In this document: in pieces, positions 1 to 12,376 of the stretch
Layout: every line of letters begins with the position of its first letter
How positions within the stretch are numbered: the stretch's first letter is position 1
Assembly: GCA_022836915.1 (NCBI GenBank)
Contig: CP094668.1
Span: forward strand, 1,612,001 to 1,676,000
Source of the DNA: Paenibacillus sp. OVF10
Lineage (GTDB): Bacteria > Bacillota > Bacilli > Paenibacillales > Paenibacillaceae
Length of the DNA: 64,000 nucleotides
Direction: 5' to 3'
Position numbers and translations under genes: made by a program
Notes under the pieces: model-generated
Told to the model about the DNA's origin: nothing
Seen by the model: the letters and a program-made list of their open reading frames with translations, nothing else
Databases searched by the model: none

Positions 1-1798
1 TGGATGTTGCCGAAACGGCTTCCGATGGCAGTAAGACCGATACAGAGAAACAAAACAAGGAAACGTATGAGGTCGATTATAATCTGCAACTGACAACTTT
101 TTTGGGAGAAGTCAGTGAGACGCATACATTGAAACTGGTCCGGCAGGAGCTTGAGGACGGCAGCAAAAACTGGCAAATTAACTGGCAGCCGTCACTGATC
201 CTGAATGACATGGTTAAGGGTAGTAAGGTACGAGTGAGGACACTGTTCCCGGATCGTGGAGACATTGTAGATCGTGATGGTTTGCCACTCGCTACCAAGG
301 GAACGATGAATGAATGGGGCATTGTACCGGAGAAACTTGGTGATAACCCGGACCAGATGATTACCCGAATCGCGAGCCATTATCAGGTTTCGGAAGATGC
401 CATTCATAAGGCGCTTGCTCAGACATGGGTGAAGCCGGAGTATTTTGTCCCGATTGGTTCAACGGAGGAGTTTGACGTGCCAGAATCTTTAAGCGGGGTT
501 ACGATGCAAAGCAAGGAAATCCGTTATTATCCACTCGGCGAGGCGGCTGCGCACCTGATTGGTTACGTGCGCAAAGCCACCAAGGAAGATCTGGATAAGG
601 ATACGGAAGGGTATTATCGTGCCGAGGATTGGATCGGTAAAGCGGGTTTGGAGCAGTCCATGGAGAAACAGCTGCGTGGTGAACGTGGTGGTCTGATCGA
701 AATCACCGATGAATCCGGTAACTCCCGTTCTGAGCTTATTCGTAAGGATGCTGTAGATGGACAGAATGTTCAGCTGACGATTAGCTCCAAACAGCAAAAG
801 AAACTGTATCAGACATTATCCAGCGGAGGAGACGCAGGTGCGATGGTTCTGATGAATCCGACGGACGGCAACCTGCTGGCGTTGGTTAGTGCGCCTTCCT
901 ATAACCCGAACAAGATGGTTACAGGGCTTACTCAGGCAGAGTGGGATGCTTATTCGGCGAATGAGAAGCTTCCTTTTATCAACAGAGTCACTACCCGGTA
1001 TGCACCAGGATCAACCTTCAAAGCGATTACAGCCGCAGCGGGACTGATGGAGAAGGTGACCACAGCGGACAAAACACATGATATCTCTGGCTTGCAATGG
1101 CGCAAAAATGATAGTTGGGGCGGTTACTATGTTAAGCGTGTGAAGAGTTTATCCCCGGTTAACATGGTCGATGCTCTGGTGTACTCGGACAATATTTACT
1201 TTGCCATGGAAGCGATCGAGATGGGCAGCGCCAAGTTTATTGATGGGATCCAGAAGTTTGGTTTTGGCGATAACTTTGGACTGGATGAACTGTATCTGAA
1301 GCCAAGCCAATATGCCAATGAAGCACATCTGGATCTGTCGTCTGAGGTACTACTCGCTGATACGTCCTACGGGCAAGGGGAGATGTTGATGTCCCCGATT
1401 CATCTGGCATCGTCATTTACACCTTTTATTAATGAGGGAAACTGGTGAAACCTGTTCTGATCGAGGGAAAAGAAAGCACTGAGCCTGAGGTAATCATTAC
1501 TCCGGAAGCCGCAAATACGGTTAAGGATGCATTGGGAGAAGTTGTTTCCCGGCAGGGAGGTACCGCCCACTCCTTGAACTCAATTCCTGGGGGACTCGCG
1601 GGCAAGACAGGAACAGCGGAACTGAAAGCGAAGAAGGGAGAGAAGGGGCAGGAAAACGGATTTTTCGTAGTATTTGATACCGACTCTCCGACCTTCCTGT
1701 TATCCGCTGTAATTGAAGAGGTGAACGGCCGGGGCGGAAGCCACTATGTTGTGGATAAATTAAAGCCCTTTCTGGAAAAGTTGGAGATTTCGCAGTAA
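1..1798 (+). CDS. Class B penicillin-binding protein, MecA/PBP3 type (5' partial, frameshifted)
   Basis: Transpeptidase that cross-links peptidoglycan outside the membrane. The reading frame is already open at position 3, so the start lies upstream of the window. Visible order: end of an NTF2-like MecA-type N-terminal domain, a PBP-dimer region (RGDIVDRDG), then the transpeptidase domain with catalytic STFK (serine codon at 1011), SDN (1185) and KTG (1604). This order matches B. subtilis PBP3 (pbpC) and staphylococcal PBP2a, low-affinity class B enzymes; beta-lactam behaviour here is not inferable. The frame breaks at about 1442: FINEGNW-stop is followed in another frame by KPVLIEG, and restoring one A (AACTGG to AACATGG) gives a continuous NMVKPVL. 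The KTG motif lies beyond the break, so a real frameshift would inactivate the enzyme; an assembly error is more likely. Monocistronic, followed by a terminator. Confidence 0.9.
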
Positions 1799-1837
1799 CT
1801 CTGATTTAATATATAGCCTCGCAAGCATAATAAATAA

Positions 1838-1882
1838 CCCGGTCACCATGTTATGGTTCTCACATGTGACCGGGCCTTTTTG
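1838..1882 (+). terminator. Rho-independent terminator after the PBP gene
   Basis: Near-perfect inverted repeat CCCGGTCAC(C)ATG / CATGTGACCGGG with a 12-base loop, followed by CCTTTTTG. It lies 40 bases after the PBP stop. Confidence 0.85.
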
Positions 1883-2021
1883 TTTCATTTTATTCAATAT
1901 GGAATCATTTAATTCCGAGCAGTAATCACAAGTTGGAATATCACTAATTGTATTCAATTGACAGCGTATACGCGAGGTGTTATTTTGAGGTGGAATCTAT
2001 TCTATGAGTTCGAGGTGATCG

Positions 2022-2440
2022 ATGGTGGCTATTCGTGCTAAGCAGATTTTTGTCAATTTACCTGTTCAAGATTTGAAGAAATCCGTTGAGTTTTTTACCA
2101 AGGTGGGGTTTGAGTTTGACGCCAATTTTACGGACGAGTCTGCTACTTGTATGATCATCGGGGAAAATATTTACGCCATGCTTCTGGTGGAGGAACGTTT
2201 CCAATCCTTCATCTCGAAAAAATCTCCAATGCTGCCGATACAACCGAAGTCATCGTTGCCCTGTCTGTAGATAGCCGTGAGCAGGTAGATGTGATTGTAC
2301 AAGCTGCCCTTGATGCAGGAGCGAAGCCATCCAACGAACCACAAGATCACGGATTCATGTACGGATGGAGTTTTCAGGATCTGGATGATCATCTGTGGGA
2401 AGTCTCCTATATGGATCTAAGCGCTTTTCCTTCGGAGTGA
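2022..2440 (+). CDS. VOC (glyoxalase-like) family protein, frameshifted
   Basis: Small vicinal-oxygen-chelate fold protein of the COG3607 type (predicted lactoylglutathione-lyase relatives); substrate unknown. ATG at 2022 is preceded by GAGGTG. The N-terminal half (KQIFVNLPVQDLKKSVEFFTKVGF) is the typical first beta-alpha-beta unit; the C-terminal half ends with DLDDHLWEVSYMD, the usual acidic ligand position of the second unit. The halves are in different frames and join when one A is restored in the A6 run at 2217-2222, giving FISKKISNAADTTEV. The repaired protein is about 140 residues, normal for the family. Stand-alone gene between two terminators. Members can be metalloenzymes or antibiotic-binding proteins; nothing here decides. 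Confidence 0.8.
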
Positions 2441-2460
2441 CAAAATGAAAATAAGTAGAG

Positions 2461-2490
2461 CCTTCCTATAGTTTATAGGAAGGTTTTTTT
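2461..2490 (+). terminator. Rho-independent terminator after the VOC gene
   Basis: CCTTCCTATA-GTT-TATAGGAAGG stem followed by seven T. Confidence 0.9.
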
Positions 2491-2591
2491 GCATCCATTT
2501 ATTATTGGAAGTATGCATTCACACATCCCCATGTACATGGACATGAATAGGATAACCCGAGCTTGTTAAAAACGATCACAGGGAGATGACC

Positions 2592-2768
2592 ATGACTCGT
2601 TCAAACGTGAAAAGTTATCGCTATCGTATTGGAAAAAAGCAATATATCGTAATCCAGATTCACCAAACCGCGAAGGGTTATGCCGATTCAGGGAATGTAC
2701 TTGCAAGTAATGCAGTCAACGTGCAGATCATGAAACAGAAAGGTCGCCGTTCTTCTCGCAGACGTTAG
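2592..2768 (+). CDS. Small basic protein of unknown function (58 aa)
   Basis: Not a family I can name. ATG codons lie at 2586 and 2592; the second has AGGGAG at a normal spacing, while the first directly abuts it, so 2592 is chosen. The product is rich in K/R/Q with an arginine-rich tail (KGRRSSRRR), no membrane segment and no signal peptide, suggesting a nucleic-acid- or spore-associated protein (inference only). It is followed 38 bases later by a second small basic protein with its own strong ribosome-binding site, and the pair ends at a terminator, so they are probably co-transcribed. Confidence 0.6.
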   Translation: MTRSNVKSYRYRIGKKQYIVIQIHQTAKGYADSGNVLASNAVNVQIMKQKGRRSSRRR

Positions 2769-2806
2769 TCTGGCAGCAAAGAAGAGAAGTAGGGAGGGGA
2801 TGAATA

Positions 2807-2983
2807 ATGAGTACACGCAGAAAGAAAGCAAAACAGGTTAACCGGGTGGACGTGGACAAAAGCCGTTTGAAATTCCAGGCACGACAGTCAGCCAAAGCTT
2901 CGGTTGGACAGGGCGGTAATGCATTTGCGATCAATGCCAACGAACTGGGCAACATCCGGGTGCGCGCAGGACAGCAGGGCTGA
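2807..2983 (+). CDS. Small basic protein of unknown function (58 aa)
   Basis: Starts MSTRRKKAKQVNRVDVDKSR and ends RVRAGQQG. The start is supported by AGGGAGGGG seven bases upstream of ATG 2807; an overlapping ATG at 2800 opens a frame that stops after 13 codons. The N-terminus is strongly basic and the second half is Gly/Asn/Ala/Gln-rich, somewhat like small acid-soluble or spore-matrix proteins, but I see no SASP signature. It probably forms a two-gene unit with the preceding 58-residue protein; a terminator follows five bases after the stop. Confidence 0.6.
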   Translation: MSTRRKKAKQVNRVDVDKSRLKFQARQSAKASVGQGGNAFAINANELGNIRVRAGQQG

Positions 2984-2987
2984 ACAG

Positions 2988-3020
2988 GAGGAGATACCGC
3001 GTGTCGGTATCTCCTTTTTC
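2988..3020 (+). terminator. Rho-independent terminator after the small-protein pair
   Basis: GGAGATACCG / CGGTATCTCC hairpin directly followed by TTTTTC. Confidence 0.85.
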
Positions 3021-3195
3021 GTTTATGGAAACACGCACAGAATTTATCCGGTTTACATATGGTGTATTTTACCTTTTTGCTATATGATAAGTGTCGATTC
3101 CTGTTGACACTAAGTATCGAAAGATGCCTAAAGCTGATGTACTAAAAAGTTAGAAGGTAAGTATACATACGTTTCTTTTTGATGGAGGGATTAGG

Positions 3196-4438
3196 ATGTA
3201 TTGTCACATATGTGGGACCAAAAGTAGTCCTGGGGATAGTACGTGCAGAAAGTGTAACACAAAACTGAAAGATGCAAGCTCCACAGAGGAACAGATCTGG
3301 GCGGAAACAGCCGTGGGTTTGGAAAAAGAACAGAAGAAACAGCCGAATTATTATCCCGGCAGCAACAGCCTGCACCCAGACAGAGCAACACCAGTCAAGG
3401 CCGCGCATTTAGTTGGATCATTCCACTGCTACTTGCAGCCGTGATGGGGGCTTTACTAACGTTCTACTACAAGCAGGAGATGAGTATTAATGCGGAGGTG
3501 AAAACTCTGCATCAACAGGCGGAACAAGCTGCACTAGAGGGGAAATATAAAGAGGCTCTTCAGCTGCTAGACAGCGCTCTAATGAAACGACCGAACTATG
3601 ATGCACTTATACAGGATCGGCAAATTACAACGATGGCGTTCAACTTGATGAATCAGTTGGATGAGGCATCCACAAGTCTGAAGACAGGAAAGCTGTCCGC
3701 AGGAGACAAATCCATTCAGGCAGTAGCGAAAGCATTGAAAGAGCGAAAAGAGCCCGTTTTCGCCAAAGTGCTTGCCGCATTCAACAACAGAAAGGTAACG
3801 CTGGCCGTATTGAAGGTGAAAAAGGAAATCGACAGTTTGACAACAATTGAGGCACTAGCTGAGAAGCTGGATACCGTATCAAACTTGAAAGGCAAGGAAG
3901 CTGAGACGGTAGAGAAGCAAATTGTCGACAAGCTCGCAAGCATAAGTTATAAAGAGGCGGAACAGCAAGTAAAGCAAAAGAATTTCACAACTGCTTTACA
4001 AACGGTCGACCAGGGATTGTCCTATGCTCCGGAAAATGAAAAACTGACTTCGTATCGTGAACGGGTGCTCAGTGAAAAAAGGCATTTGAAAAAGCGGAAG
4101 CGGATCGCATTCAACTGGCGGAGCAACAGGCTGCAGAAGAAGATCTGAAGAATCGAACGTCGGCAGTAAGTGTCGTGAACGTTGATGCGACGCTTGATAT
4201 GTACGGGGATCTTTATATTAGCGGTTCATTGATCAATAATGCAACTCGTCCGATCTCTTCCGTTACAGTTTTGATTGATATTTATGATATAGACGGTGTA
4301 TACCTGGGCCAAACTTATGCAGATGTGTATCCAAGCTGGCTGGATGTAGGTGAAGAAGGGTTCTTTGAAACCTATTATTATGGTGTGTACGAGGAAGCGG
4401 AAATCTCTGTTGTGAATGCAACGTGGTATCTCGAATAG
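3196..4438 (+). CDS. Zinc-ribbon, single-pass membrane protein with FxLYD-like C-terminus (two frameshifts)
   Basis: ATG 3196 follows a GGAGG-type site. The N-terminal zinc ribbon has Cys at residues 3, 6, 17 and 20. One membrane segment follows (WIIPLLLAAVMGALLTFYY, around residue 80), then a long helical, TPR-like extracytoplasmic region (QQAEQAALEGKYKEALQLLDSAL) and a C-terminal beta domain resembling FxLYD (LYISGSLINNATRPISSVTV...). The parts lie in three frames that join on restoring one A in the A5 run at 3323-3327 and one A in the A6 run at 4075-4080; the repaired protein has about 414 residues. Proposed topology: ribbon inside, repeats outside. Fourteen bases after its stop begins a membrane-anchored HtrA-like protease, so the two are likely an operon for envelope stress or quality control (inference). 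No specific function known. Confidence 0.75.
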
Positions 4439-4452
4439 GGGGACAGGTTGGA

Positions 4453-5599
4453 ATGGCCAAACGAACATGGAGTACGATCATATCCAGTGCTATTATCATT
4501 GCTGCTGGAGCAGGAGGCGTGTTCTGGATACACCAACATTCAGCAGATCAGTTGCAGGATGGGCCCAGACTGGCAGTTGTTGCCGCGAAGGAAACGGAAA
4601 ATGCGGCAGCGACGACTGCCTCCAAGCAACCTGTGAAGAAGACACGCAAACAGATTATAGAAGAAAGCCAGAAGAAAGTGGTAACGATCGAGAGTAGCAG
4701 CGGATTGGGCTCCGGTTTTCTCTACAATGATCAGGGAGATGTCGTGACCAATGCGCATGTGGTGGAGGGGGCGAATGAAGTAACTATTCGGACCTTGAAC
4801 CATGAGGAATACAAGGGGACGGTTATTGGTATTGGGGATGAAACAGACGTAGCTGTAGTCAGGGTTCCTGATTTGAAAAAATTAAGCCGTTAATCATCGC
4901 CAAATCCAAAGCTGAGACCGGAGACGAGATTCTGGCATTGGGTAGTCCACTTGGGCTAGAGAACACCGTAACAACCGGAATCATCAGTGGATTGGGGCGT
5001 AGCTTTGAAATAGCGCCTTACATCTATAGTAACCTCTATCAGATTTCTGCACCAATAACACATGGCAACAGTGGTGGACCACTCATTAGTGCGGAGACTG
5101 GTGAAGTGATCGGTATTAATTCGGCGGTCGTGGAACAGGAGGGGGAATAGGATTCAGTATCCCTATGACTAGTGTGCTCAAGCAGGTGCAGGCGTGGTCC
5201 AAAAATCCTTCTGGCACAACGTTGGTACGGACGGTTGGAGATACTCACTTGGGTTCAGCCACTAAGACATTGCAAGCAGAAGGAATTGTAACGGACTTTT
5301 ATACAAGCCTTAATCTGAGTGATTATGTCACTGCTTATGCACTGCTCGGAAGCGAGTGGCAGAGTGCTACAACATATGCCAAGTTCAGAGAAGGATATCT
5401 GAATACAAGTGAAGTGACCATCAGTGAGGTGTCCTCAGTCAATAAAGGCGATGACGAGATGGAAGTGAAGGCAATGATTACAGCAAATGAACGCAAGGAT
5501 GGGGAATATATACTATCGCAATATCGGGTCGAGTATCAGTTGGGTTATGAGAATGGTCAAATGAAAATATTGCATGGTAAAGGTAAAAAAGTGAAATGA
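4453..5599 (+). CDS. Membrane-anchored trypsin-like (HtrA/S1C) serine protease, two frameshifts
   Basis: ATG 4453 with a GGACAGG-type site; an N-terminal anchor (TIISSAIIIAAGAGGVFWI, residues 8-26) and a linker precede the protease domain. In the repaired translation the triad is His102 (TNAHVV), Asp132 (ETDVAVV) and Ser207 (THGNSGGPL). There is no PDZ domain; instead the last roughly 110 residues look like an NTF2-like fold (IVTDFYTSLNLSDYVTAYALL). The frame slips at 4876-4881 (A6, one A missing; repaired DLKKIKPLII) and at 5141-5145 (G5, one G missing; repaired EGGIGFSIP). Ser207 sits beyond the first break, so the assembled ORFs encode no complete protease. It sits directly behind the zinc-ribbon membrane protein and ends at a terminator. 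Expected role: extracytoplasmic proteolysis of damaged proteins. Confidence 0.85.
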
Positions 5600-5605
5600 T
5601 TGTGG

Positions 5606-5639
5606 AGGAGAGTTGGCCTATGTGCCAAGTCTCCTTTTT
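5606..5639 (+). terminator. Rho-independent terminator
   Basis: GGAGAGTTGGC / GTGCCAAGTCTCC hairpin (one mismatch) followed by TTTTTG, closing the zinc-ribbon/protease unit. Confidence 0.85.
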
Positions 5640-5641
5640 GA

Positions 5642-5685
5642 TTGCTTATATTCGATGTATCTGTTAAAATACAGAACGAATGTTC
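5642..5685 (+). promoter_or_regulatory. Promoter and probable TetR operator
   Basis: -35 TTGCTT (5642-5647), 17-base spacer, -10 TAAAAT (5665-5670). Immediately downstream, GAAC-GAAT-GTTC (5674-5685) is a short dyad at the transcription start, the position expected for autorepression by the adjacent TetR protein. Operator assignment is inference. Confidence 0.55.
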
Positions 5686-5712
5686 AGTATGTATGGGACG
5701 GAGTGAAATGGA

Positions 5713-6318
5713 ATGAATATGAATAAAAAGCAACTTCAAACCGAGCAGACCAAGAAGAAACTTGCGGATGCTTCCAAAGCCCTTTTTGTACAAAAAGGTT
5801 ATAAAGCAACGTCCATTGAGGATATTGTAGCTGCGACGGGCAGCAGCAAAGGCAATATATATTACCATTTTAAAAGTAAGGAAGGTCTGTTCCTCTATCT
5901 AATTGATGAGTGGGACCGGGAGTGGGAAGAGAGCTGGGCGGCCAAAGAACATCTGTATCGCACCTCCACGGAGAAGATTTACGGACTAGCTGAACAACTC
6001 GTCATGGATGACATGAATCACCCGCTGACGAAGGCAGCTGATGAGTTCTTCACAGGGGAAAAGAAAGAAAATGATATTGAGGAGCGGATCTCCTTAATGT
6101 TTGAGCGGCATATTCAATTTAATAAACAAATGATAGAGCAAGGCATTGAGAGCGGTGAGTTCAAAGCAGACAATGTAGATCATCTCGCGCTCATATTAGA
6201 AAGTACCATTATTGGTCTTAGCCAGATGTCACGGGGGATGGAGCCTGATCAGGCTCTTGCGTTATACCGCCAGGCCGCCAGTGTATTCTTACATGGGATT
6301 GCAAAAGATAAAGCTTAA
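5713..6318 (+). CDS. TetR/AcrR-family transcriptional repressor
   Basis: 201-residue regulator with a typical N-terminal helix-turn-helix (ADASKALFVQKGYKATSIEDIVAATG...KGNIYYHFKSKEGL, residues 18-62) and a helical C-terminal ligand domain containing MFERHIQFNKQMIEQG. It precedes an MFS drug-efflux gene by 32 bases with only one promoter visible, so it most likely represses its own two-gene operon and is released by an efflux substrate. That ligand cannot be deduced. Length and domain order are normal. Confidence 0.88.
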   Translation: MNMNKKQLQTEQTKKKLADASKALFVQKGYKATSIEDIVAATGSSKGNIYYHFKSKEGLFLYLIDEWDREWEESWAAKEHLYRTSTEKIYGLAEQLVMDDMNHPLTKAADEFFTGEKKENDIEERISLMFERHIQFNKQMIEQGIESGEFKADNVDHLALILESTIIGLSQMSRGMEPDQALALYRQAASVFLHGIAKDKA

Positions 6319-6350
6319 GCAACATTTTGACAACTACGGAGGATGGAATC

Positions 6351-7571
6351 ATGGCATTACTAACACGGAACAGGGGCGCATTGCTGCTGTTAATGTTTAA
6401 TATTTTTCTTGTTTTTACGGGTATTGGTCTGGTTGTGCCGATCATGCCTGCGTATATGGATCTCCTGCAGATCACCGGATTCACGGTTGGATTGCTGGTA
6501 GCGGCATTTTCCTTCACTCAGTTTCTGTTCTCCCCGCTTGCGGGTCGATGGTCGGATACGTGGGGACGTAAAAAAATTATCGTTGGCGGTATGCTGATCT
6601 TTGCCGTATCGGAGTTTATGTTTGGTGCCGTCAATGCACCAGTCTTGCTCTTCGCTGCCCGCATGCTTGGTGGTATTGGTGCGGCGATGATCTTCCCGGC
6701 GGTTATGGCTTACACCGCAGATATTACAACAGAGGAAGAACGCGGCAAAGGTATGGGATTGATTAATGCAGCGATTACAACCGGATTTATCATCGGCCCG
6801 GGAATTGGTGGATACATCGCAGACTTTGGCATTCGAATTCCGTTCTACGCCGCAGGGGTTGCCGGGTTGCTGGCATCAATTATCACATTGATTATTTTGC
6901 CTGAATCCACGCGAAGCACAGGAGAGCAAACTAAACCTGTAGCTGGCGCAGAGAAGGTCAAAGCTCCGGGTATGGTATCCCAATTGCTCAATTCATATCG
7001 TGAACCGTACTTTTTCAGCTTGATTATCGTGTTTGTTATGGCATTTGGTCTGGCGAACTATGAGACGGTATTTTCACTATTTGTGGATCACAAATTTGGC
7101 TTCACGACCAAAGACATTGCATTCATTATTACTTTTGGTTCCATCGCGGGTGCAGTTGTACAAGTATCTCTGATCGGTTGGTTGCTCAACCGGTTTGGTG
7201 AAAAGATGGTCATTTCGGTCTGTCTGTTATTTGTAGCCGTATTTGTATTGTTGACCTTGTTTGTAAGTACGTACTGGATGATTCTCGTCGTAACGTTTAT
7301 CGTCTTTCTGGGTATGGATATTTTACGTCCGGCGATCAGTACACAGATGTCCAAACTGGCACAAGAACAACAGGGCTTTGTGGCCGGACTGAACTCGGCG
7401 TATACCAGTTTGGGGAATATCGCAGGTCCAATCGTAGCTGGAGCACTGTTCGATGTGAATATTAACTATCCTTATGTTTCGGCAGCTGCCGTTCTGGCGA
7501 TCTGTTTCCTGTTATCCCTGCGAGTACTCAGAGGGGCCAAAGCGGTAAAACAACCGAAGGCTGAAATGTAA
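6351..7571 (+). CDS. MFS drug-efflux transporter (NorA/Bmr-like, DHA1)
   Basis: 406 residues, about 12 hydrophobic segments. Motif A is visible as GRWSDTWGRKK after helix 2 and antiporter motif C as GFIIGPGIGGYIAD in helix 5, the signature of H+/drug antiporters. A TTG at 6327 opens the frame earlier, but GGAGG at 6338-6342 lies at the right distance from ATG 6351, so that start is used. Second gene of the TetR operon; transcription ends at the long symmetric terminator shared with the convergent bgl operon. Substrate range unknown. Confidence 0.88.
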   Translation: MALLTRNRGALLLLMFNIFLVFTGIGLVVPIMPAYMDLLQITGFTVGLLVAAFSFTQFLFSPLAGRWSDTWGRKKIIVGGMLIFAVSEFMFGAVNAPVLLFAARMLGGIGAAMIFPAVMAYTADITTEEERGKGMGLINAAITTGFIIGPGIGGYIADFGIRIPFYAAGVAGLLASIITLIILPESTRSTGEQTKPVAGAEKVKAPGMVSQLLNSYREPYFFSLIIVFVMAFGLANYETVFSLFVDHKFGFTTKDIAFIITFGSIAGAVVQVSLIGWLLNRFGEKMVISVCLLFVAVFVLLTLFVSTYWMILVVTFIVFLGMDILRPAISTQMSKLAQEQQGFVAGLNSAYTSLGNIAGPIVAGALFDVNINYPYVSAAAVLAICFLLSLRVLRGAKAVKQPKAEM

Positions 7572-7615
7572 TTTTATAATTGGAAAAGAAAGCATCCATA
7601 TCAATGCATCAACAC

Positions 7616-7657
7616 CAAAAAGTCGACTGCACATGAAACATGTGCAGTCGACTTTTT
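7616..7657. terminator. Bidirectional terminator
   Basis: Perfect 19-base inverted repeat beginning AAAAAGTCGACTGC, with a 3-base loop, flanked by A and T runs on both sides. It serves the MFS gene (plus) and bglH (minus). Confidence 0.95.
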
Positions 7658-7669
7658 AATAGTACGGTA

Positions 7670-9090
<1,421 letters not shown>

Positions 9091-9120
9091 CTAAGTTGAA
9101 TTCATAATATATAAGTTGGG

Positions 9121-11036
<1,916 letters not shown>

Positions 11037-11053
11037 TTAAGATTGCCTGAAAA

Positions 11054-11122
11054 CAAAAAAATACCTAAACGAATGGCTATGATCATCCGGAAAGATGACC
11101 TGTTGCCAATCATTTAGGTATC
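11054..11122 (-). terminator. LicT-controlled terminator upstream of bglP
   Basis: On the minus strand a long imperfect hairpin closes with TTTAGGTAT / ATACCTAAA and is followed by seven T. Its 5' arm overlaps the RAT element, so the two RNA structures are mutually exclusive, as in B. subtilis bglPH. Confidence 0.85.
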
Positions 11123-11145
11123 GCCTGCTTGAGCAGTAACAATCC
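11112..11145 (-). promoter_or_regulatory. RAT (ribonucleic antiterminator) for LicT, bglP leader
   Basis: Minus-strand sequence starts GGATTGTTACTGCTCAAGC and ends GGCGATACCTAAAT. This is the BglG/SacY/LicT-family RAT consensus in order and spacing. Binding by dimeric LicT would prevent the overlapping terminator from forming. Confidence 0.9.
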
Positions 11146-11167
11146 TTGTCGTTAAGTTGTGAGACCT

Positions 11168-11196
11168 ACTATATCTGACGCCGAAATCGTTTGCAA
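11168..11196 (-). promoter_or_regulatory. bglP promoter with overlapping cre-like site
   Basis: -35 TTGCAA (11191-11196), 17-base spacer, -10 TATAGT (11168-11173). TTGCAAACGATTTCG (minus strand, 11182-11196) matches 14 of 15 positions of the cre consensus WTGNAANCGNWNNCW, so CcpA repression by glucose is likely. The site overlaps the -35. Confidence 0.7.
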
Positions 11197-11202
11197 GCTT
11201 TT

Positions 11203-12063
11203 TTATTCCACGTCAAGCAAATCGTTACGGGAAGTGACACGTTGAATATGGATTGTCAAATACACCTTTTCATCAATGGACATGGCACTTTCAAACTTGT
11301 CTTCAAGGTACTGATTGATCCGTTGTGTGCACTCAAAAGCCTTGCTATATTTGTCCTTCACCTGCTCATACAGAAAGTTATCTCCTGAAGCAAATTGCTC
11401 CTGTTCATTACTCAACATTCTCTGCACAAAGTATTGCAGATGGGTAATAAACCGGGAATAGTTAAATGAATTTTCATCCAGGGCGATGTGGTAATGGTTG
11501 GTCACAATGTTGAAGATATCATCAATTACTTCAGTGATTTCAACGGTTTGTTTCATGCCTTGAGCATCTTGACGAGCGTTAACAAAATGCATCGCAATAA
11601 AGCTGGCCTCATGTTCATCCATCTGGATGCCGAATTGTTCCTGGATCAGCTCCACAGCGTTCATGCCAATCCCAAATTCCTTTTTGTAAAACTTCTTGAT
11701 CTGCCACAAAAGGGAATTTTTCAGCCCGACGGATTTACGGTACCGGGTAATGGCAAACTGAATATGATCGATCAATGAAATATAGATATTATCACTAAAA
11801 ATATCGCCCATTTCCTGTTTGGCATGGCCTACAATTTCGTCCGCTAACTTCAAATATTCAACCGACGTTTCCCCAATCAGATCAATGAGTTTTTGCGGTA
11901 TTTTATCCGATTTCAGCACAAAGGTTTTTTCGATTTTATCCTCATCCACGGGCTGTCCATTTTTCTTTTTGAAGCCAAGACCGTTGCCAATGACAACAAA
12001 TTCGTGACCAACCTGGTTCTCAGCCCGGATGACATTGTTGTTAAAAATCTGACGGATGATCAT
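11203..12063 (-). CDS. licT: LicT-type transcriptional antiterminator
   Basis: 286-residue RNA-binding antiterminator: N-terminal CAT domain (MIIRQIFNNNVIRAEN...VVIGNGLGF, 1-56), PRD1 with His100 and His159, PRD2 with His208 and His272. These are the four histidines that PTS components (EIIB negatively, HPr positively) phosphorylate in this family. GAGGTG precedes the ATG. Its own leader carries a second RAT/terminator, so it is autoregulated, and the bglP promoter starts seven bases after its stop. Together with bglP-bglH it forms a substrate-induced, glucose-repressed switch. Confidence 0.95.
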   Translation of the reverse strand: MIIRQIFNNNVIRAENQVGHEFVVIGNGLGFKKKNGQPVDEDKIEKTFVLKSDKIPQKLIDLIGETSVEYLKLADEIVGHAKQEMGDIFSDNIYISLIDHIQFAITRYRKSVGLKNSLLWQIKKFYKKEFGIGMNAVELIQEQFGIQMDEHEASFIAMHFVNARQDAQGMKQTVEITEVIDDIFNIVTNHYHIALDENSFNYSRFITHLQYFVQRMLSNEQEQFASGDNFLYEQVKDKYSKAFECTQRINQYLEDKFESAMSIDEKVYLTIHIQRVTSRNDLLDVE

Positions 12064-12098
12064 ATATGTGTTTCACCTCAATTGGTCGTAATAATAAC

Positions 12099-12142
12099 AA
12101 AAAACCCAAACTAAGGCTTAAATAGACAGCCTTGGTTTGGGT
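12099..12142 (-). terminator. LicT-controlled terminator upstream of licT
   Basis: Minus strand: ACCCAAACCAAGGCT / AGCCTTAGTTTGGGT hairpin followed by a T6 run; the 5' arm overlaps the RAT. Confidence 0.85.
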
Positions 12143-12168
12143 ATCGCCTGCTTACCAGTAACAATCCC
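12135..12168 (-). promoter_or_regulatory. RAT for LicT, licT leader
   Basis: Minus strand starts GGGATTGTTACTGGTAAGC and ends GGCGATACCCAAAC. It is near-identical to the bglP-leader RAT, with compensating changes in the part paired with the terminator. Confidence 0.88.
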
Positions 12169-12202
12169 GAAGAAGACGCAGCTTCCTCTTTCAATTATGT
12201 CC

Positions 12203-12231
12203 ACTATACCGCTTTCATAACAGAATAACAA
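12203..12231 (-). promoter_or_regulatory. licT promoter with weak cre-like site
   Basis: -35 TTGTTA, 17-base spacer, -10 TATAGT on the minus strand. ATGAAAGCGGTATAG across the spacer and -10 matches the cre consensus with two mismatches; the cre call is tentative. Confidence 0.55.
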
Positions 12232-12376
12232 TACAATGATTTATGGAAATGGACGTAAAGACGTGGATTTTTGGTATAATAAGAAATGCTGGAAGTGAAT
12301 TAGATGGGCTGGGTTGCATGATAAGTTACCGAGGACGGTCATTTTTAAGCATATACAGGATTATTGGAGTGATAAC

